Below are positions 11,487 through 23,300 of a stretch of 64,000 nt of DNA, one piece after another. The stretch comes from Marsupella aquatica (taxonomy: Eukaryota; Marchantiophyta). A program made the position numbers and the translations under genes. The notes beneath the pieces are model-generated. The model was not told the origin of the DNA, did no database searches, and worked only from the letters and a program-made list of their open reading frames with translations. The stretch spans positions 7,564,001 to 7,628,000 of the forward strand of contig OZ316896.1 in the NCBI GenBank assembly GCA_973895155.1, read 5' to 3'. How positions within the stretch are numbered: the stretch's first letter is position 1; the number at the start of each line of letters is the position of its first letter.

Positions 11487-14400
11487 TCATGGCACAGGCA
11501 CACTGTTGGCATCTGCATCTCTAAATTCGCCTCCTTCAGCAAATGCATCTACCCTTGTCACAGGAATGAAGTCCCCGCTATCATGAACTACAGGCACTTG
11601 GTCTGAACGCCGACGATCAAAGGCACTATGAGAGTGTAAATGAAACTCAAGGTTTGATCCTTCCATCCGACGTTGCCTGGCCTGTTTATGACACACTACA
11701 CGCCAACCTGGGGAGTCTTCCACATCCAGGAAGAAAGCTTGCTCCACCTGACTAGGAAACACAAATGGCTCAGACCATTCGGGCAATTTCCCTCTGAAAT
11801 TGGCCAGCAAGAAACCGTCGTTGTCTCTCTTCATGGTAGCCCTGTTACCAAGCCAATCCTGCCGCACCCATGAACCTTTCATAAGAATCACAGGACTGGA
11901 CACCGCCCCATAGTCCAGAGCCCATATGTCAACTAATTCTCCCACATATCCCATCTCCATCCAGGCCCTGTCGTGATTGTGGCTCTGTTGCTCAAATACA
12001 GTGATGAGCCCGCAGTCATTCGTCACCCTGTAGGCACTGTCACCATCCTTCACTCGGAAGTGATTCCCATATGCTCTCATCCGTTTGTAAGTCTTCACTT
12101 TCAGGCTAGGGGCATTAGACAGTAGGTAAACATCTGCATCCATGTCTGGGTGGGTCTCATGATGCTCTCTAATTGCCACTCTGATCCACTCCATGAAACC
12201 TGGAAAAGTTGTTCCTGCAGTGGGATGGGCCGCCTTCAATGACTCATACTCCCTGAACGAACAACCACACAGCATTAGCTTGGGTAAACATGAACAGGCT
12301 GAAGGAGAAAACCACACGAACACAATATTTAAGCTCATGAACTGGATTATAGCACATGTATGCACTCACTGTATCCAGGGTTCCATCACCACAGTGTTGT
12401 GCAATACAAAGTCATGTGCCAAGTCTCTCATAGATATGGTCAGGTTCTTTGTGGTTGCAGCCCCTTCCAGTACTTCACCTATCACCCCTTCCTCCTCATC
12501 AGAATTCCACACCCTGGTCTTCACATGCTCATATTGTGCTATGTATTCGGTCAGAAATCCCAGAGTCTCATCCTTGATGTAACTTTTAGCCATGCTTGCT
12601 TCAGGTTTGTAATATGTTCTCACGTGACCTTTGAGTAGCTTCATGTACCGTTCCAAAGGGTACAACCAACGAGCACTCACAGGCCCAAATTGGTGTAGCT
12701 CTTCCACAACATGGACAAGTAGGTGGGTCATGACATCAAAAAATGCGGGAGGAAAATAAATCTCCAGGTCACACAGCACCTGAGCGACATCTTCTGTCAA
12801 TTGTGGGAAGTGTGTTTCATCCCAAACCTTCACACAAATACGACGAAACACATCACTGAGTCGCATGATCACAGTACGAACAGGCTTCTGCAACAGGCCC
12901 CTCAGGCATAAAGGCAACACCTGTTGCATCAACATATGGTAGTCATGGCTTTTCATACTACCAAGCTTTCTAGTCATGATATGCTTCTTGAAAGCACTGC
13001 CATAGTTTGAAGGAACCTTCAAAGAACTCAACCTCTGCACAAATAGTTCCCACTCTGTGTCTGTCAGAACATAGGGCGCTTGGTACTTCAAGAGCACATC
13101 AGCTCTGTGGGCATGTGGCCTCAACCAAAGATGGGGTTTCATTCCCCTCTGTTCAAGATCCAATCTCACTGAACCAGTGTCTTTCTCTCCACACAAGAAT
13201 CTGAGTAGACTCTCACAAATATTCTTTTCAATGTGCATAACATCAATGTTATGTTTGCTTGGCTCAAACCCCTGCATCGTTGCAATGCAAAAGCGTCAGG
13301 AAATGCCTCAAGTTTAGTCTCTCTCTTCGAAATGAATGCACATGCTCTGAACCAAAACATGTATCCCAATTAGCATCAACTCCAAGAGGCTTACCCTCCA
13401 GTACTTGAGCTCCAAGTCCAATATGCTCAGTCTTTTTACACCATATCGCTTTATTGGATCACTCACTCCATCTTCCCTGCCCCCTCGTTTGATATAGTCA
13501 TCCCTCAGTGCTCCCCACTGCCTGATCTCCTCTTTGGTCACTCGTGCCGGGGGTCCACGTTGCTCAATCTCATTGCCAAAGTGTGCAATCAGTGCCTATC
13601 TTTCTCTATAAGGGTGATCTGCCTTCAGAAAATGACGATGGCCCATGTATATCACTTTCTGCAGGGCTCTGGAGTACTCACTGGTGACATTGCGCCCACA
13701 GATAGTACAAGCACAATATCCTTTTGTTGTTTGGCCTGATATCATCCCATGGGCTGGGTAGTCAGCTATAGTCAGAATGACAATGGCTCTAAGGATGAAT
13801 GGGTTTAACCTCCCAAGCCTCTGTAGGACATCATATGTGAGAACTCCTTCCTCCCAAAGCTTTCTCAATTCCTCCACTAGGGGAGCCAGAAACACATCTA
13901 TGTTGGCAGATACAGCACTGTCTGGCCCTGGTATCAGTAGGACCATCAGAACAAAAAATCGCTTTGTAGTCATCCAAGGAGGAAGGTTATAATTCAAAAT
14001 AGTTACAGGCCAGCACGAAAATTTGTTGTTCTTGTCTCCAAATGGGTTTACCCCATCCAATGACAGCCCAAGTCTGACATTCCTCGGCTCAGCAGCAAAT
14101 TCGGGATACATCTCATCTATGAGTTTCCATTGCCTTGAATCTGCAGCATGTCGTTGTAGCCCATCATCACTTTTCTTGTCAGTTGCCCAAGTCATCATCT
14201 CCGAGATGGCACGGCTTCTGAACATCTGCTGAAGTCTAGGAATGAGTGGAAAATGACGAAGTACCTTGGCGGGAACCATAGACTTTCCTGAGTTCCGATA
14301 CCTGTGCTTCCCACACTTAGGGCATGTCAACGATTCTTTATACTCCTTTCTGAAAAGAACATGCCCATCAGGATAGGCATGGATCGAATCATAGTTCAAT

Positions 14401-15218
14401 CCAAGATTAGATATGCATCTTTTTGCCTCGTACATGTTCTTGGGCAAAATATTACCATCTGGTAGCACAGTTGTTCGCAAGAATGCCAACAACTCAGAAA
14501 CCAAAATGTTGGGGACATTGTGGTTGCCGCAAATGTTCAGGAACATGATGACAAATCCCAGTTTAGAACATTTGCTACCGGGGTACAAAGACTTCCTGCC
14601 TTCCTGTATTTGCAGGGGAGAGCCAAACATCCCATCATGCCCAGGGGTTTCCTGCCCTATCTCAAACTCATCAAGAGGCTCTTCGACAGGGGGCACACTT
14701 GCATCTGCAGCCGTATCCTCTTCATTGTCCAGCCCATCATGAAATGCATCCAAGTCTTGGAAGATGTCTCTCACCATCTCTTCCACATGAATTCCTTCGT
14801 CACGTGGTGCTGCCTGAGCACCATCCCGTTGGAGAGCTGACAACCCACAGAGACCAGCTACAACATTTTCAAATGCACCAGGCAGAACCTCACTTGCCCG
14901 TCTTGCAGCATTGGCAGCATCAAATTCTAACCTCCACTCCTCGTCGGAAGAATCTTCCTCTGCAGGATCATTCCAAACTCGATGTCGTGGATCTCTTCCA
15001 TGAACCGCGATATGCCGCCAAACCTCATTCAGACCCCTGGTACGGGATCCTTGGCAGATTGCACAAGGACATCTCATCCTACTGGCTCCTGAAAGTCTGG
15101 TTCGTAACCTTTCACGCTGCCAAAGCTTATTATCATGGCGTGATATCCTTGTGGGATGATGCAAAGGCAGTGCCTGTGCCCTGGGCTGGGTCTGGGGAGG
15201 GTGGTGACCAGGGTGCAT
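11487..15218 (-). CDS. CACTA-1 transposase (TnpD type: transposase-associated, tnp2, DUF4218, DUF4216-like)
   Basis: Main transposase of CACTA-1. Domains from the N-terminus: a transposase-associated Cys/His zinc domain (Cys-Pro-Cys-x2-Cys near codon 50, plus His and the DSSDEEW stretch); the tnp2 RNase H-like catalytic domain (about 14310-13600) with SLDGVNPF carrying the first catalytic Asp; the LDLELKYW block (about 13410); DUF4218 (13272-12370) with the DVMHIEKN, SHDYHMLMQQ and PPAFFDVMTHL blocks; and a C-terminal DUF4216-like domain (12255-11490). GT-AG introns lie at about 13405-13273 and 12360-12256, the first at the same place as in CACTA-2. A TAG at 13596-13598 breaks a frame that otherwise continues from 15218 to 13405, consistent with CAG to TAG. 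Known role of the family: cutting at CACTA ends. Confidence 0.85.
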
Positions 15219-15651
15219 TGTAACAGGCTGGGAGCTCTGCAGTCATGGACAGCAGTGAACAAGGATGCCTAATGGTGGTATTTGTGTTCCATATATCCCT
15301 GACTGTATCTGCCAAAAGAGTTAACATAACGTGTACTAAATTCTCACAAACCCTAAACCACGCCAAAAGAAAAAAACAGGTTCGCAAGTAGTGTACCTAT
15401 TGTCAAGTGAATGACACAAAATTCCTAAATGTTGGAGGGTGTCACCACCTCCTCCGCTGTCCTCAAATGTACCGCCTCTGCATGTACGTTTATAGTGACA
15501 CCCCCAGGCAGCAGGAAACAACAATCCGCCAACAGTAAAATAAGCCCAACTGCCACCAACCATAACAAGGTACATTAGTTCAAAGATCACATTTATTTCA
15601 ATGATCTGATTTATACAAAAAAACTTGTGTCCAAACTGATGCTACTACTCC

Positions 15652-16530
15652 TCACTCTGATTCAGAATCGCTAATGACCCATTCCTCACTTGTTGTCTCA
15701 TAGTCCTCTCTGTAAGGATCCTGACCCTTCCGTGGCCAGGCCTCAAAAAGATCATAGTCCATTGGGTTTTGACGCTTCCCAGCTGCTACTGATTCCACAA
15801 GCCAAGCATATGAAACCACAAACACATTATGGGACATGACATAAAAGCGAATGTCTCCCTTCCCAAACTTGCGGCAGGCTTTGGGATATGACTTAGTAAT
15901 GACATGAGTGGTGTCCTCTGTTATATTCTCCTCCACTGTCCCACCTAGGTCAAGCACTGTGGACTTGTACACTTTGCACTTAACCTCTCCAATTCCCGCC
16001 TCCACAAATACCATGCTCAGCCCTTTCAGAATGGGGGTTGGTTGCTTCGTCTCCTCAGCCAACATACTCTTCAGCCTTGTAGAGCTCTGTCCTTTGTTGA
16101 GTACAGGTCCATATTGGAGATCAGCAAGCCGTGCCTTTGCTTCCCAGACTTCTTGTTCAGCCCAAGCTGATGCAGTAGCTTCTTCATCCTCCCACAACTC
16201 ATATTGCTCAGTATCCTGTACAATCTTATGTGCTATGGAATCTGTGATCCAAGAGGCCTCAACTACTTTTAGGCCTTGCTTAGTAATTGCAGAATTCATG
16301 TAGGACCATGACCACTTCTTTATCACTGATAGCCATGTCCCTGCAACAACATGTGTAGTCTCTGGAGTGATGTCCTGAACTACAGTGCCATGGAGCTCAG
16401 AGAATCGTTTCTGTACAGTTGGCCAATGCACTTTGGTCAACCCATGCTGGCCATGGACCAAAATCGCTCTGACCCCTGTAAACACTGCTGGGTGGTCACA
16501 CTTTCTATGTTTACCAGGCTCCATGTACAC
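15652..16530 (-). CDS. Two-BRCT-domain protein carried by CACTA-1
   Basis: An uninterrupted frame of 292 codons. Two BRCT-like folds are visible. The first (about residues 15-100) has a GTVVQDITPETTHVV core followed by the WITDSI Trp motif. The second (about 165-260) has GGTVEENITEDTTHVI followed by the SYAWLVES Trp motif. The C-terminus is acidic. BRCT domains bind phosphopeptides or DNA ends in DNA-damage and chromatin proteins; no catalytic domain is attached here. The gene lies just upstream of the transposase and in the same orientation, inside the element ends. BRCT genes are not a standard part of CACTA elements, so capture from the host is likely. The frame is open, unlike its transposase neighbour, which hints at more recent capture or constraint. 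The partner is unknown. Confidence 0.78.
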   Translation of the reverse strand: MYMEPGKHRKCDHPAVFTGVRAILVHGQHGLTKVHWPTVQKRFSELHGTVVQDITPETTHVVAGTWLSVIKKWSWSYMNSAITKQGLKVVEASWITDSIAHKIVQDTEQYELWEDEEATASAWAEQEVWEAKARLADLQYGPVLNKGQSSTRLKSMLAEETKQPTPILKGLSMVFVEAGIGEVKCKVYKSTVLDLGGTVEENITEDTTHVITKSYPKACRKFGKGDIRFYVMSHNVFVVSYAWLVESVAAGKRQNPMDYDLFEAWPRKGQDPYREDYETTSEEWVISDSESE

Positions 16531-17116
16531 ACACTCTACGTGATGACAGTGAATTTTGGAAGAATGGGTTCACCTGACAATACAAGGACAACAAAATTCC
16601 TGCTTTTTGAGTTGATCTGGCCCACTGGTGCTCAGGTCCGATTTTGATAGGTACAAGGGATATGTGAACAATACGTACTAGGCACCTGCACGGATGTAGG
16701 ACATTGTTTGAATATATACTACAAAATCCATATCCGTGGTGAAATGAAGTGCAACCAACTTGTCATGGCACATACATATTTTGTTGTAAAGGAGGATACA
16801 TTCAATGACAAACTTATAGGGCAATTTGATTAATTGCATGCCTGATAATTTATACGCTTACAACTTAGAAGTCCTGTTTTAATTTAGCAGTCTGATGAAA
16901 GTGTTTATGAAAATGACCACTCAGCCTAAATACTTCCAAGAAGGCTTGTAAGGATAAGTTTGTATAGGCATGTACCCAGCCACTGACGCCAGAGCACAAG
17001 ATAAGTGCTGCCTATATAAACTCGCCTACCCAACTCCTTTTCAAAATTGGAATCTCTGCAATCTCAAAAAATAGTACATCCACATCAGGTGCACTGTGCA
17101 TGTACAATGTTCAGCT

Positions 17117-17797
17117 TCACAACCAAGATATGTGATCTCTCACAGGAGTGCGCGAGGTAGGATCAATGGCATGGCGATGACAATAAAATATCCATCGATC
17201 AACACCATGTGCAGAGTGATCATAGATTTCTCTGTCACAAGCATAACCCTCTGCTTGATGATCTTTCAGGCAATGATAGTGCCACATAGTGGGACACCTA
17301 GCACAGTGGACTATGTCAGTCCAGTAGTCATCATCATGCTCACCACATGCCTTGCACCTATGAAGTGGGCAAGCTGTGGCATGAGCAGGCAAACACTCAA
17401 AACAGAAAAATCTCACACAAAAACGGTCTGGACATTTCCTAACATTTGCTGCAGCATCAACAGAGCCCTCATAGGACCCCAACTTCCCACACTGTGCACA
17501 CTTAGCCTGCTTCTCCAAACAATCAGTGCACATCCAGTCTCCCTGGTGTGTTGACGGGAGGCCCACCCCTGGACAGTTGTTTTTTGCAGCAAGGTCAGAC
17601 TCCGGGTTGAGGTGGAAATGCCTCATGCAAGGGCCCTCACAAATGACCAGGCCCCCACCATCGTCACAAATGGCACAACAATGAGCTGCCTTCTGGAAAA
17701 TCTGACTTGCAGAGAAGTTAGTAGCATCTGCCCCAAGTACACCTGTGTTTCTCACCTCTGTCACACGCTTTTTGGCTTGAATTTTAGGCTGTGCCAT
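17117..17797 (-). CDS. EDM2-like PHD-finger protein carried by CACTA-1
   Basis: An open frame of 226 codons, almost entirely Cys/His zinc modules. It contains a PHD finger (about residues 40-100: Cys-x2-Cys-Asp-Asp-Gly-Gly, Cys-x3-Cys, His, and a final WMCTDCL), a middle module with Cys-x2-Cys-Gly-x-Leu-Gly-Ser (about 105-140), and a third module (about 155-200) with CPLH-x-C-x2-C and CARCPTMWHYHCL. The order and spacing match the linked PHD and extended-PHD region of plant EDM2-like proteins, which read histone marks and control silencing and polyadenylation of genes containing transposons. The large flanking regions of host EDM2 are absent. The gene shares the element's orientation, upstream of the BRCT gene. 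Capture from a host silencing regulator is inferred; homology of the zinc region is fairly clear. Confidence 0.75.
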   Translation of the reverse strand: MAQPKIQAKKRVTEVRNTGVLGADATNFSASQIFQKAAHCCAICDDGGGLVICEGPCMRHFHLNPESDLAAKNNCPGVGLPSTHQGDWMCTDCLEKQAKCAQCGKLGSYEGSVDAAANVRKCPDRFCVRFFCFECLPAHATACPLHRCKACGEHDDDYWTDIVHCARCPTMWHYHCLKDHQAEGYACDREIYDHSAHGVDRWIFYCHRHAIDPTSRTPVRDHISWL

Positions 17798-17808
17798 GCC
17801 TGCGCATG

Positions 17809-17952
17809 AGATAGACTCTACAATTTAGCAGACTGCACAGAAAGTAAAATATATTTAGCATTTAAGGTACAAATGCATTTAGATAGACTCTACAATTTAG
17901 CAGACTGCACAGAAAGTAAAATATATTTAGCATTTAAGGTACAAAGGCATTT
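17809..17952. repeat. 72-bp tandem duplication upstream of the PHD gene
   Basis: Two adjacent 72-bp copies (17809-17880 and 17881-17952) differ at one position near the end (AAATGC against AAAGGC). It lies in the probable promoter or 5' leader of the PHD gene, immediately before its start codon. The near identity means the duplication is recent. Confidence 0.9.
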
Positions 17953-18567
17953 GCTACTGCAATGAATTGGAATGGCCACACAAGGATGCAGAGCACACAT
18001 ACTTTTGGTATGTTGAGCCCACACACAAAACTGATCCCCTAATACAATTTCTCCACCAACACCTCAATTTTAATTGTGGCTATGATTCACCAAAGGAGAT
18101 CTGCAACAACATTTCATGCATTTGAATCACATACAATAGTCGTGACATGTAAAACAGGCATTCTTCGAAGAGGATTGGTATGAAGCAGTGTCATAAGGGT
18201 TGAAATTTATACATCCTAAATAGGTTATGATAGTGGCTGAGACATATAAGTGAGGCATAAATCATTTTGCATATTATCACATGGCCCATTAATTCATTCA
18301 ACGTTGCAATGTTCACCAGGTTAAAGCAGTCATGAAAGCAGTCTTTCAATAGAGACTTTTATGCGAGTTTGCTAGCCTCTTAAATTAGGATATTTTGCTT
18401 AGTGCAGGCATAATAGGATATAAGTTATGTACTGTTGACCCTAAACCCTGGACCCAAAATTGCTCATACATCAAAATTTTAAGTAAATATCCTCTGTGTT
18501 GAAGTCAGAGTGTTAAGCTATAGGTCAATGGTATCTGGTCTGTGCATGCGGTGTGACAAGTGGTCCT

Positions 18568-19017
18568 CTAGAGCATGTGATCCAAACATGTGTAGACACC
18601 AAAGTCACCGGTGGTGGGGTCTGGGAGGGCAGGACAAGTGACATCACCAGGCACACTGTAGGATGGCGAGTGGTTCCAGATGATACATTGTGCTCTGTGC
18701 AAAAATCGGCATCCAAGAGAACGGTCATCCAATTCTGGGCCAAAAGCCCTACAGGCAGGACAGTCATATTGGCAACTGTGTACACACCCTTGGCACCTAA
18801 TTTGTGGCGGGTCATGTACAAGAGACACAAATACCAAGGATGTCGGGAAGGGTACTGAAGCAGGTAGAGGCCGGCTGTAGTTGTTCCTGGAAACAACAGG
18901 GTACTCAAAGTACCATGCAGACTGGGCTGGAAGGATCCCAAGTCTGACATACTCAAGGCGCAACATCTCTGCCTTGTGTGCAAGTCGCACATGTTCAGCG
19001 TTGCGGGTCCTCACCAT
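18568..19017 (-). CDS. Cys-rich open frame, possible zinc-binding protein or upstream exon
   Basis: An open frame of 149 codons on the gene-bearing strand of CACTA-1, upstream of the PHD gene. The middle (about residues 74-112) holds a Cys cluster, Cys-x2-Cys-x3-Cys-x3-Cys-x2-Cys, then Cys and His further on, which could bind zinc. I do not recognise the family. It may be a separate small gene or an upstream exon of the PHD gene; a 0.8-kb gap with the 72-bp duplication lies between. A second overlapping frame (18525-18992) is probably a shadow. Confidence 0.3.
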   Translation of the reverse strand: MVRTRNAEHVRLAHKAEMLRLEYVRLGILPAQSAWYFEYPVVSRNNYSRPLPASVPFPTSLVFVSLVHDPPQIRCQGCVHSCQYDCPACRAFGPELDDRSLGCRFLHRAQCIIWNHSPSYSVPGDVTCPALPDPTTGDFGVYTCLDHML

Positions 19018-20002
19018 AAGTGTTGCTTTCGTTGTGATGTCCTCTGTTCACGTCCTTTGATGAGCAAGGTGAGCAGGAGGTCGACTTGCCTCGCCAACAG
19101 CAACCACCTAAACTAATCAGTTCCCACTCATTGTCTTGGTTCCAACTACAGGTCATAGTATACACATAGCATGAAACGTGCATAGTACATATTTGATTCT
19201 GAGTTTATGAGTTTCCTAAGACAAAGAGCTTGGTGATAAACCCATATTCTCGACGGACATGTATATCAATCATATTAAACTCCTGTTTTTTCATCCAGAA
19301 AGACCGAAAGTCTCACCTTGCAGGTTGCAGCAGAGAGAAAATTCACTGGTTGTCGTGTTGTGCAAGTGAACCTCCACTGATGCCCCGGTGTAGCCCCTCA
19401 GATGCAGGTGACACTTACCAACTCCCAAGTTGCCTGGTCTAACAGAAAATGCTTATATCTTCAGAACTTTATAGAGCAAGTACATGATCACATACTTCTG
19501 GATCTATTCATATTTGGAACTCTTGCCAACTACAACTCCCATTATGCACAAGCTCACATCAACAGAGAAAGATACAGAATGCATACTTACTATGGCTCTA
19601 AGCACCTTCACTACCTTGTTGAACCCAGTCCTGAAGTCTTTTCAGCGTGTTTGTTGTGCTGTCTCCTTTGGCACCCAACACCTTAGTCCTTGATGTAACA
19701 AAATGCGATTTTACAAGTTAGATGCTTTGGAACCTTCTATGGTCTTAGCTGAATTGATGTCATCGTAAGTGGTGAAAGACAAGGAAGACGAAAGCTGGTT
19801 GAAGAGCTGTGGACAACACACTAGCATGAAGTGCTTCAACCAATCCACTGCCAAACGGAACTCTTACACAGTCACATTCTTTTAGTAAACAAAAACTCAG
19901 TCAAACTTCAGAATCAAAGTACAGACTCTGAAGGACCAAAGGAGGATGTTGTGAGTTTCTCTGTTGTTTAATGTGTTACCCTTCTAGTTTCGAAGTTAGC
20001 AA
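19018..20002. other. Noncoding part of CACTA-1 5' region
   Basis: No convincing gene on either strand. The stretch just before 19988 ends in a pyrimidine-rich tract and TTCTAG, which could be a relic splice acceptor of the eL20 fragment that follows. Confidence 0.4.
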
Positions 20003-20368
20003 ATGCTGAATAATGTGTCTACCAGATCTTCGAAAAGAAGCCCACCACAATTAAGAACTTCGGTATCTGGGTCCACGTATCAGAGTCGTACAGGTTATCA
20101 CAACATGTACAAGGAATATTGTGATACCACAAGAAACGGAGCTGCAGAGCAGATGTATGATGAGATGGCTTCTTGTCATAGAGTTCGGTTCCCTTGCATC
20201 CAGATCATGAAGACTACGACAGTCCCTGTCTCTCTGTGCAAGCGAGAAAGTACCAAGCAGTTCCATGATTCAAAGATCAAGTTCCCCTTGACGTACTGCA
20301 AGATTCAACCTCCATTGCGAAAGCTAAAGAAGACTTACAAGGCCACCAAGCCCAACACAATTGTTTGA
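20003..20368 (+). pseudogene. RPL18A: Decayed C-terminal fragment of ribosomal protein eL20 (L18a)
   Basis: The frame reads a plant-like eL20/L18a C-terminus: [48 protein letters not shown] and a Lys-rich TYKATKPN end with a TGA stop. The upstream block (QIFEKKP...KNFGIW, from 20023) lies in another frame, so a frameshift sits near 20070-20080. Family Arg positions read Cys or Gln (EYCD, ASCHR, TYCK, KIQPP), as expected from C-to-T changes at methylated CpG. The first half of the protein is missing. It lies on the plus strand, opposite the CACTA-1 genes, inside the element. It is best explained as a captured host gene piece; a relic acceptor upstream suggests genomic rather than cDNA origin. 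Confidence 0.85.
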
Positions 20369-23300
20369 GTAGTGCGGGTGCAGGTTCCCAATTTTGAGAC
20401 AATTTGGCTCATTTTATGTCCCGAGGGAATCCTGGAGTTTATGTATTGAGTTTCTAGGTGAAGATGCTTAATATAAGGAAATTCAATTATCACTTCGTTC
20501 CCAACTTCTATTAATTGAAAATACACAAGCTGGAAGCAAGAAGACAAGCCACAATCTAGCATCTTAGCCAAACACAATCGTCCCGACAAAGCAAAACTCA
20601 GCTGGACAGAAGTCACTCGGATCCACAAAAAATTGAAGATTCACCTCCAAGCCGGAGGCTGATCACTTCAGTACAGCAGCTTCTAGACGGAACAAACTCT
20701 GCTCAGCCCCACAGAAACACAAATGTTAAGGCTCCAAGTCAGAGCTCACAAACAGAAACTCAGATAAATAACATTCAAAATCTGTCCAGGTTTGTGCAAA
20801 GGGTACATATTCATTCTTCTGGAATGAACACGCAATGCATACATCACCTAGACACAGTCATTATAAATCATTGGGCGATTGGGGACCACTAAGCAGGTGT
20901 GTTCCTATTTCGAGGCTACAGGAAAGGATAGAGTGACACCAAACTCAAGAGTACACCAAAAGAAAAACAGCAAGAACCAAAGTCAATCATGTGTGGATAA
21001 ACTGCACATGGGAAGTTCCCCTGAAGAAGCATCAGTTGCTAACATTGTCACCCGAACCACACCTAGTTTATGACCTCAATGTCTTCAGCCTCAATATCCA
21101 ATCCTCAGCCCCCTGGTGCTTCCGTGTTTGTTTTGAAAATTTCTGTGATGAAATAATTATTCAATACATTCAATAGGAGTTCAGACAATCTGAAGAGGAC
21201 TTTGGACTTGAATGGGGGACAGCGTGGCCATATAGTTATCCTTGTGGCCTTCAGCTACGTGTCTCACGCTGAATTTCACTTTCCAGTTTCGAGAGTTGTG
21301 AAGGTCTAGTTTTAGTAACTTCCTCCTGACTCGACTTGGGAGCATTCTCTGTATTTGCTAGCTTGTAGTTAGCTTTGACTCCTTTCAGCTTAGTTGACGA
21401 CCCTCTTGAGATATTAACAATTAATATCAAAGGCATTGAAACAAAGCGGGTGGCAGTTTCAGTATCTCAGGCAATGCAAAATTAATCCATACTTAATCAG
21501 CCCTGGCCACACATTCCTTCAAAGCCCCTCATACTAGCAAGCAGGTCTGGCCTGTGAATCTTGTAGTGCTTAACGATACAAAGCCTTCCCAAGTACCAAT
21601 TCAAAAGTAGCAGAAATAGATCAAAAGCTAGTTCCGATGATAGCTCCCAAAAGCTTTCCTCAGCCCGATTCCTATGCACATCAGAGGAGCTCAAACCATT
21701 TAGAAATGAGATCACAGATTACTCTTGACAATCTCAAAAATGCCACAACCTAAGCACTAACAGCTCCGTCCCCCCATTCTAATTTCTCCGACAAGTTTGC
21801 CTTAAAGCACATCCACTCGCAGTTCAAGCAGATTCAGAATCATCATAGACAATAGAGTGTTCTACCATAGCCCACGGTAGGTCCACGGCCATCGTAACAA
21901 ACGCTCCACCCCCGGGGCTTATTAGTATTGCTCACTTTTAAGAAGGGCAGTTTTCGCAAAAGCAGTCTAATTGCCTAGACTGCACTAGAAAAGTTGGAGG
22001 CAATATCACAGCGGAGCATTCTGCGTGTAAGGGAGAGCGACGCCGTTCAGGAGATAGATGTGCGAGAGAGTGAAGATGGTGGGGAGCGGAAGATGGGTTG
22101 GGACTGGACCCTTGGTGCCGGTGGGTAATATGTGGGGTTTCAATGAACAATGGGCCAGTTTGAGGAGGATTAAGAAGCGCGCACCCCACGTTCTTGTGTG
22201 GTGGTTGGGTGGGGTTTTGTTTGATAGAAGAAGAAATCACCATTCTCTTATGGAAGAAAGAAAATCGCAGGAAACAGTGGGCGGGAGAACAAGGCATGTA
22301 ATAGAGAACAACGAGGCATGTAATAGAGTACTTGCGGTTACTCTAACGGTGCACGAACACTCACCTTTGTCTTCCGCTTTGTCTGCTGTGGCCAACAAAT
22401 CCCAGAGCGTTGGCGAGCTTGGTGGTTGCTTGATGGTTGAAAGTGCGTAGCTCACGTCCCTACCTCAATGTCCAACTCAATGTGGGATGCAACAGCTTCT
22501 CTTGGTCGCATCTCCTCTTCGTCGCATCTCCTCTTGGTTGCATCTCCTCCTTGTCGCAGCTCCTCTTGGGGTTCACAGCTAGCGCGCAGCAGCGCTCGAT
22601 GGTTGACAATGCGCAGCTGAGCTAGGAGAAGAACTCAATGACTGTGGCTGCTCTTCTCTGCAGTCCAAGCACCCGGCTGGCAGAATGCTACGACACCTGA
22701 AAGAAGCGCACTTTCAGCTGCATGGCCGGGACTAGTAGAAACCGTTGACGGTGAAGGGCATTCTCGGTTTGGACCTCCTCTCTCCAACCCCTTCTAACCC
22801 GCACCTCCAAAGTTGATTCGGGAGTTGATTAGCAATAACGTCGCTCCTATGCCAAAGGCACCAAGAACCAAGCCAAAAGAAAGGGTTTAGCAAAGGGAGA
22901 GCGATGTAGTGTGCACTGATCAATGACTCAAAGTTGACGTCGAACCCTCCATTGCGCTAGCTATTGGCGATTGCCACACAGAGAGCAGCCGTATGTAGCA
23001 AACTATAATGCAGATACTCCCGTCAAAGGTCGATGCGTCACACTCAGCTTTAGAGGAAGGATAAACGATTGAGCAGCATTGCATTGTGCAAAAATGTTGG
23101 AGAAGCACATTGCTTCCAGGCCCGAGCTCACCTCCTTCCCCTTTCACCACTTCGCAGCTCCTCCAAGAGACATTCACTCAAGGGCACATCACGCAGTTGC
23201 TTGCCCTCCTCAGAAGCTCAACACCACAGCCACCAAAGTTGTCAGCTCCCACTGCAACTGAACAGGTCACTACCAAAAGCCCGCTCCCACCGCAGCTGAA

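Noticed and set aside
17010-17022. TATATAAA-like box as a promoter
   Set aside because: It is symmetric, lies about 480 bp from the BRCT start and just beyond the 3' end of the PHD gene; no support for a start site.
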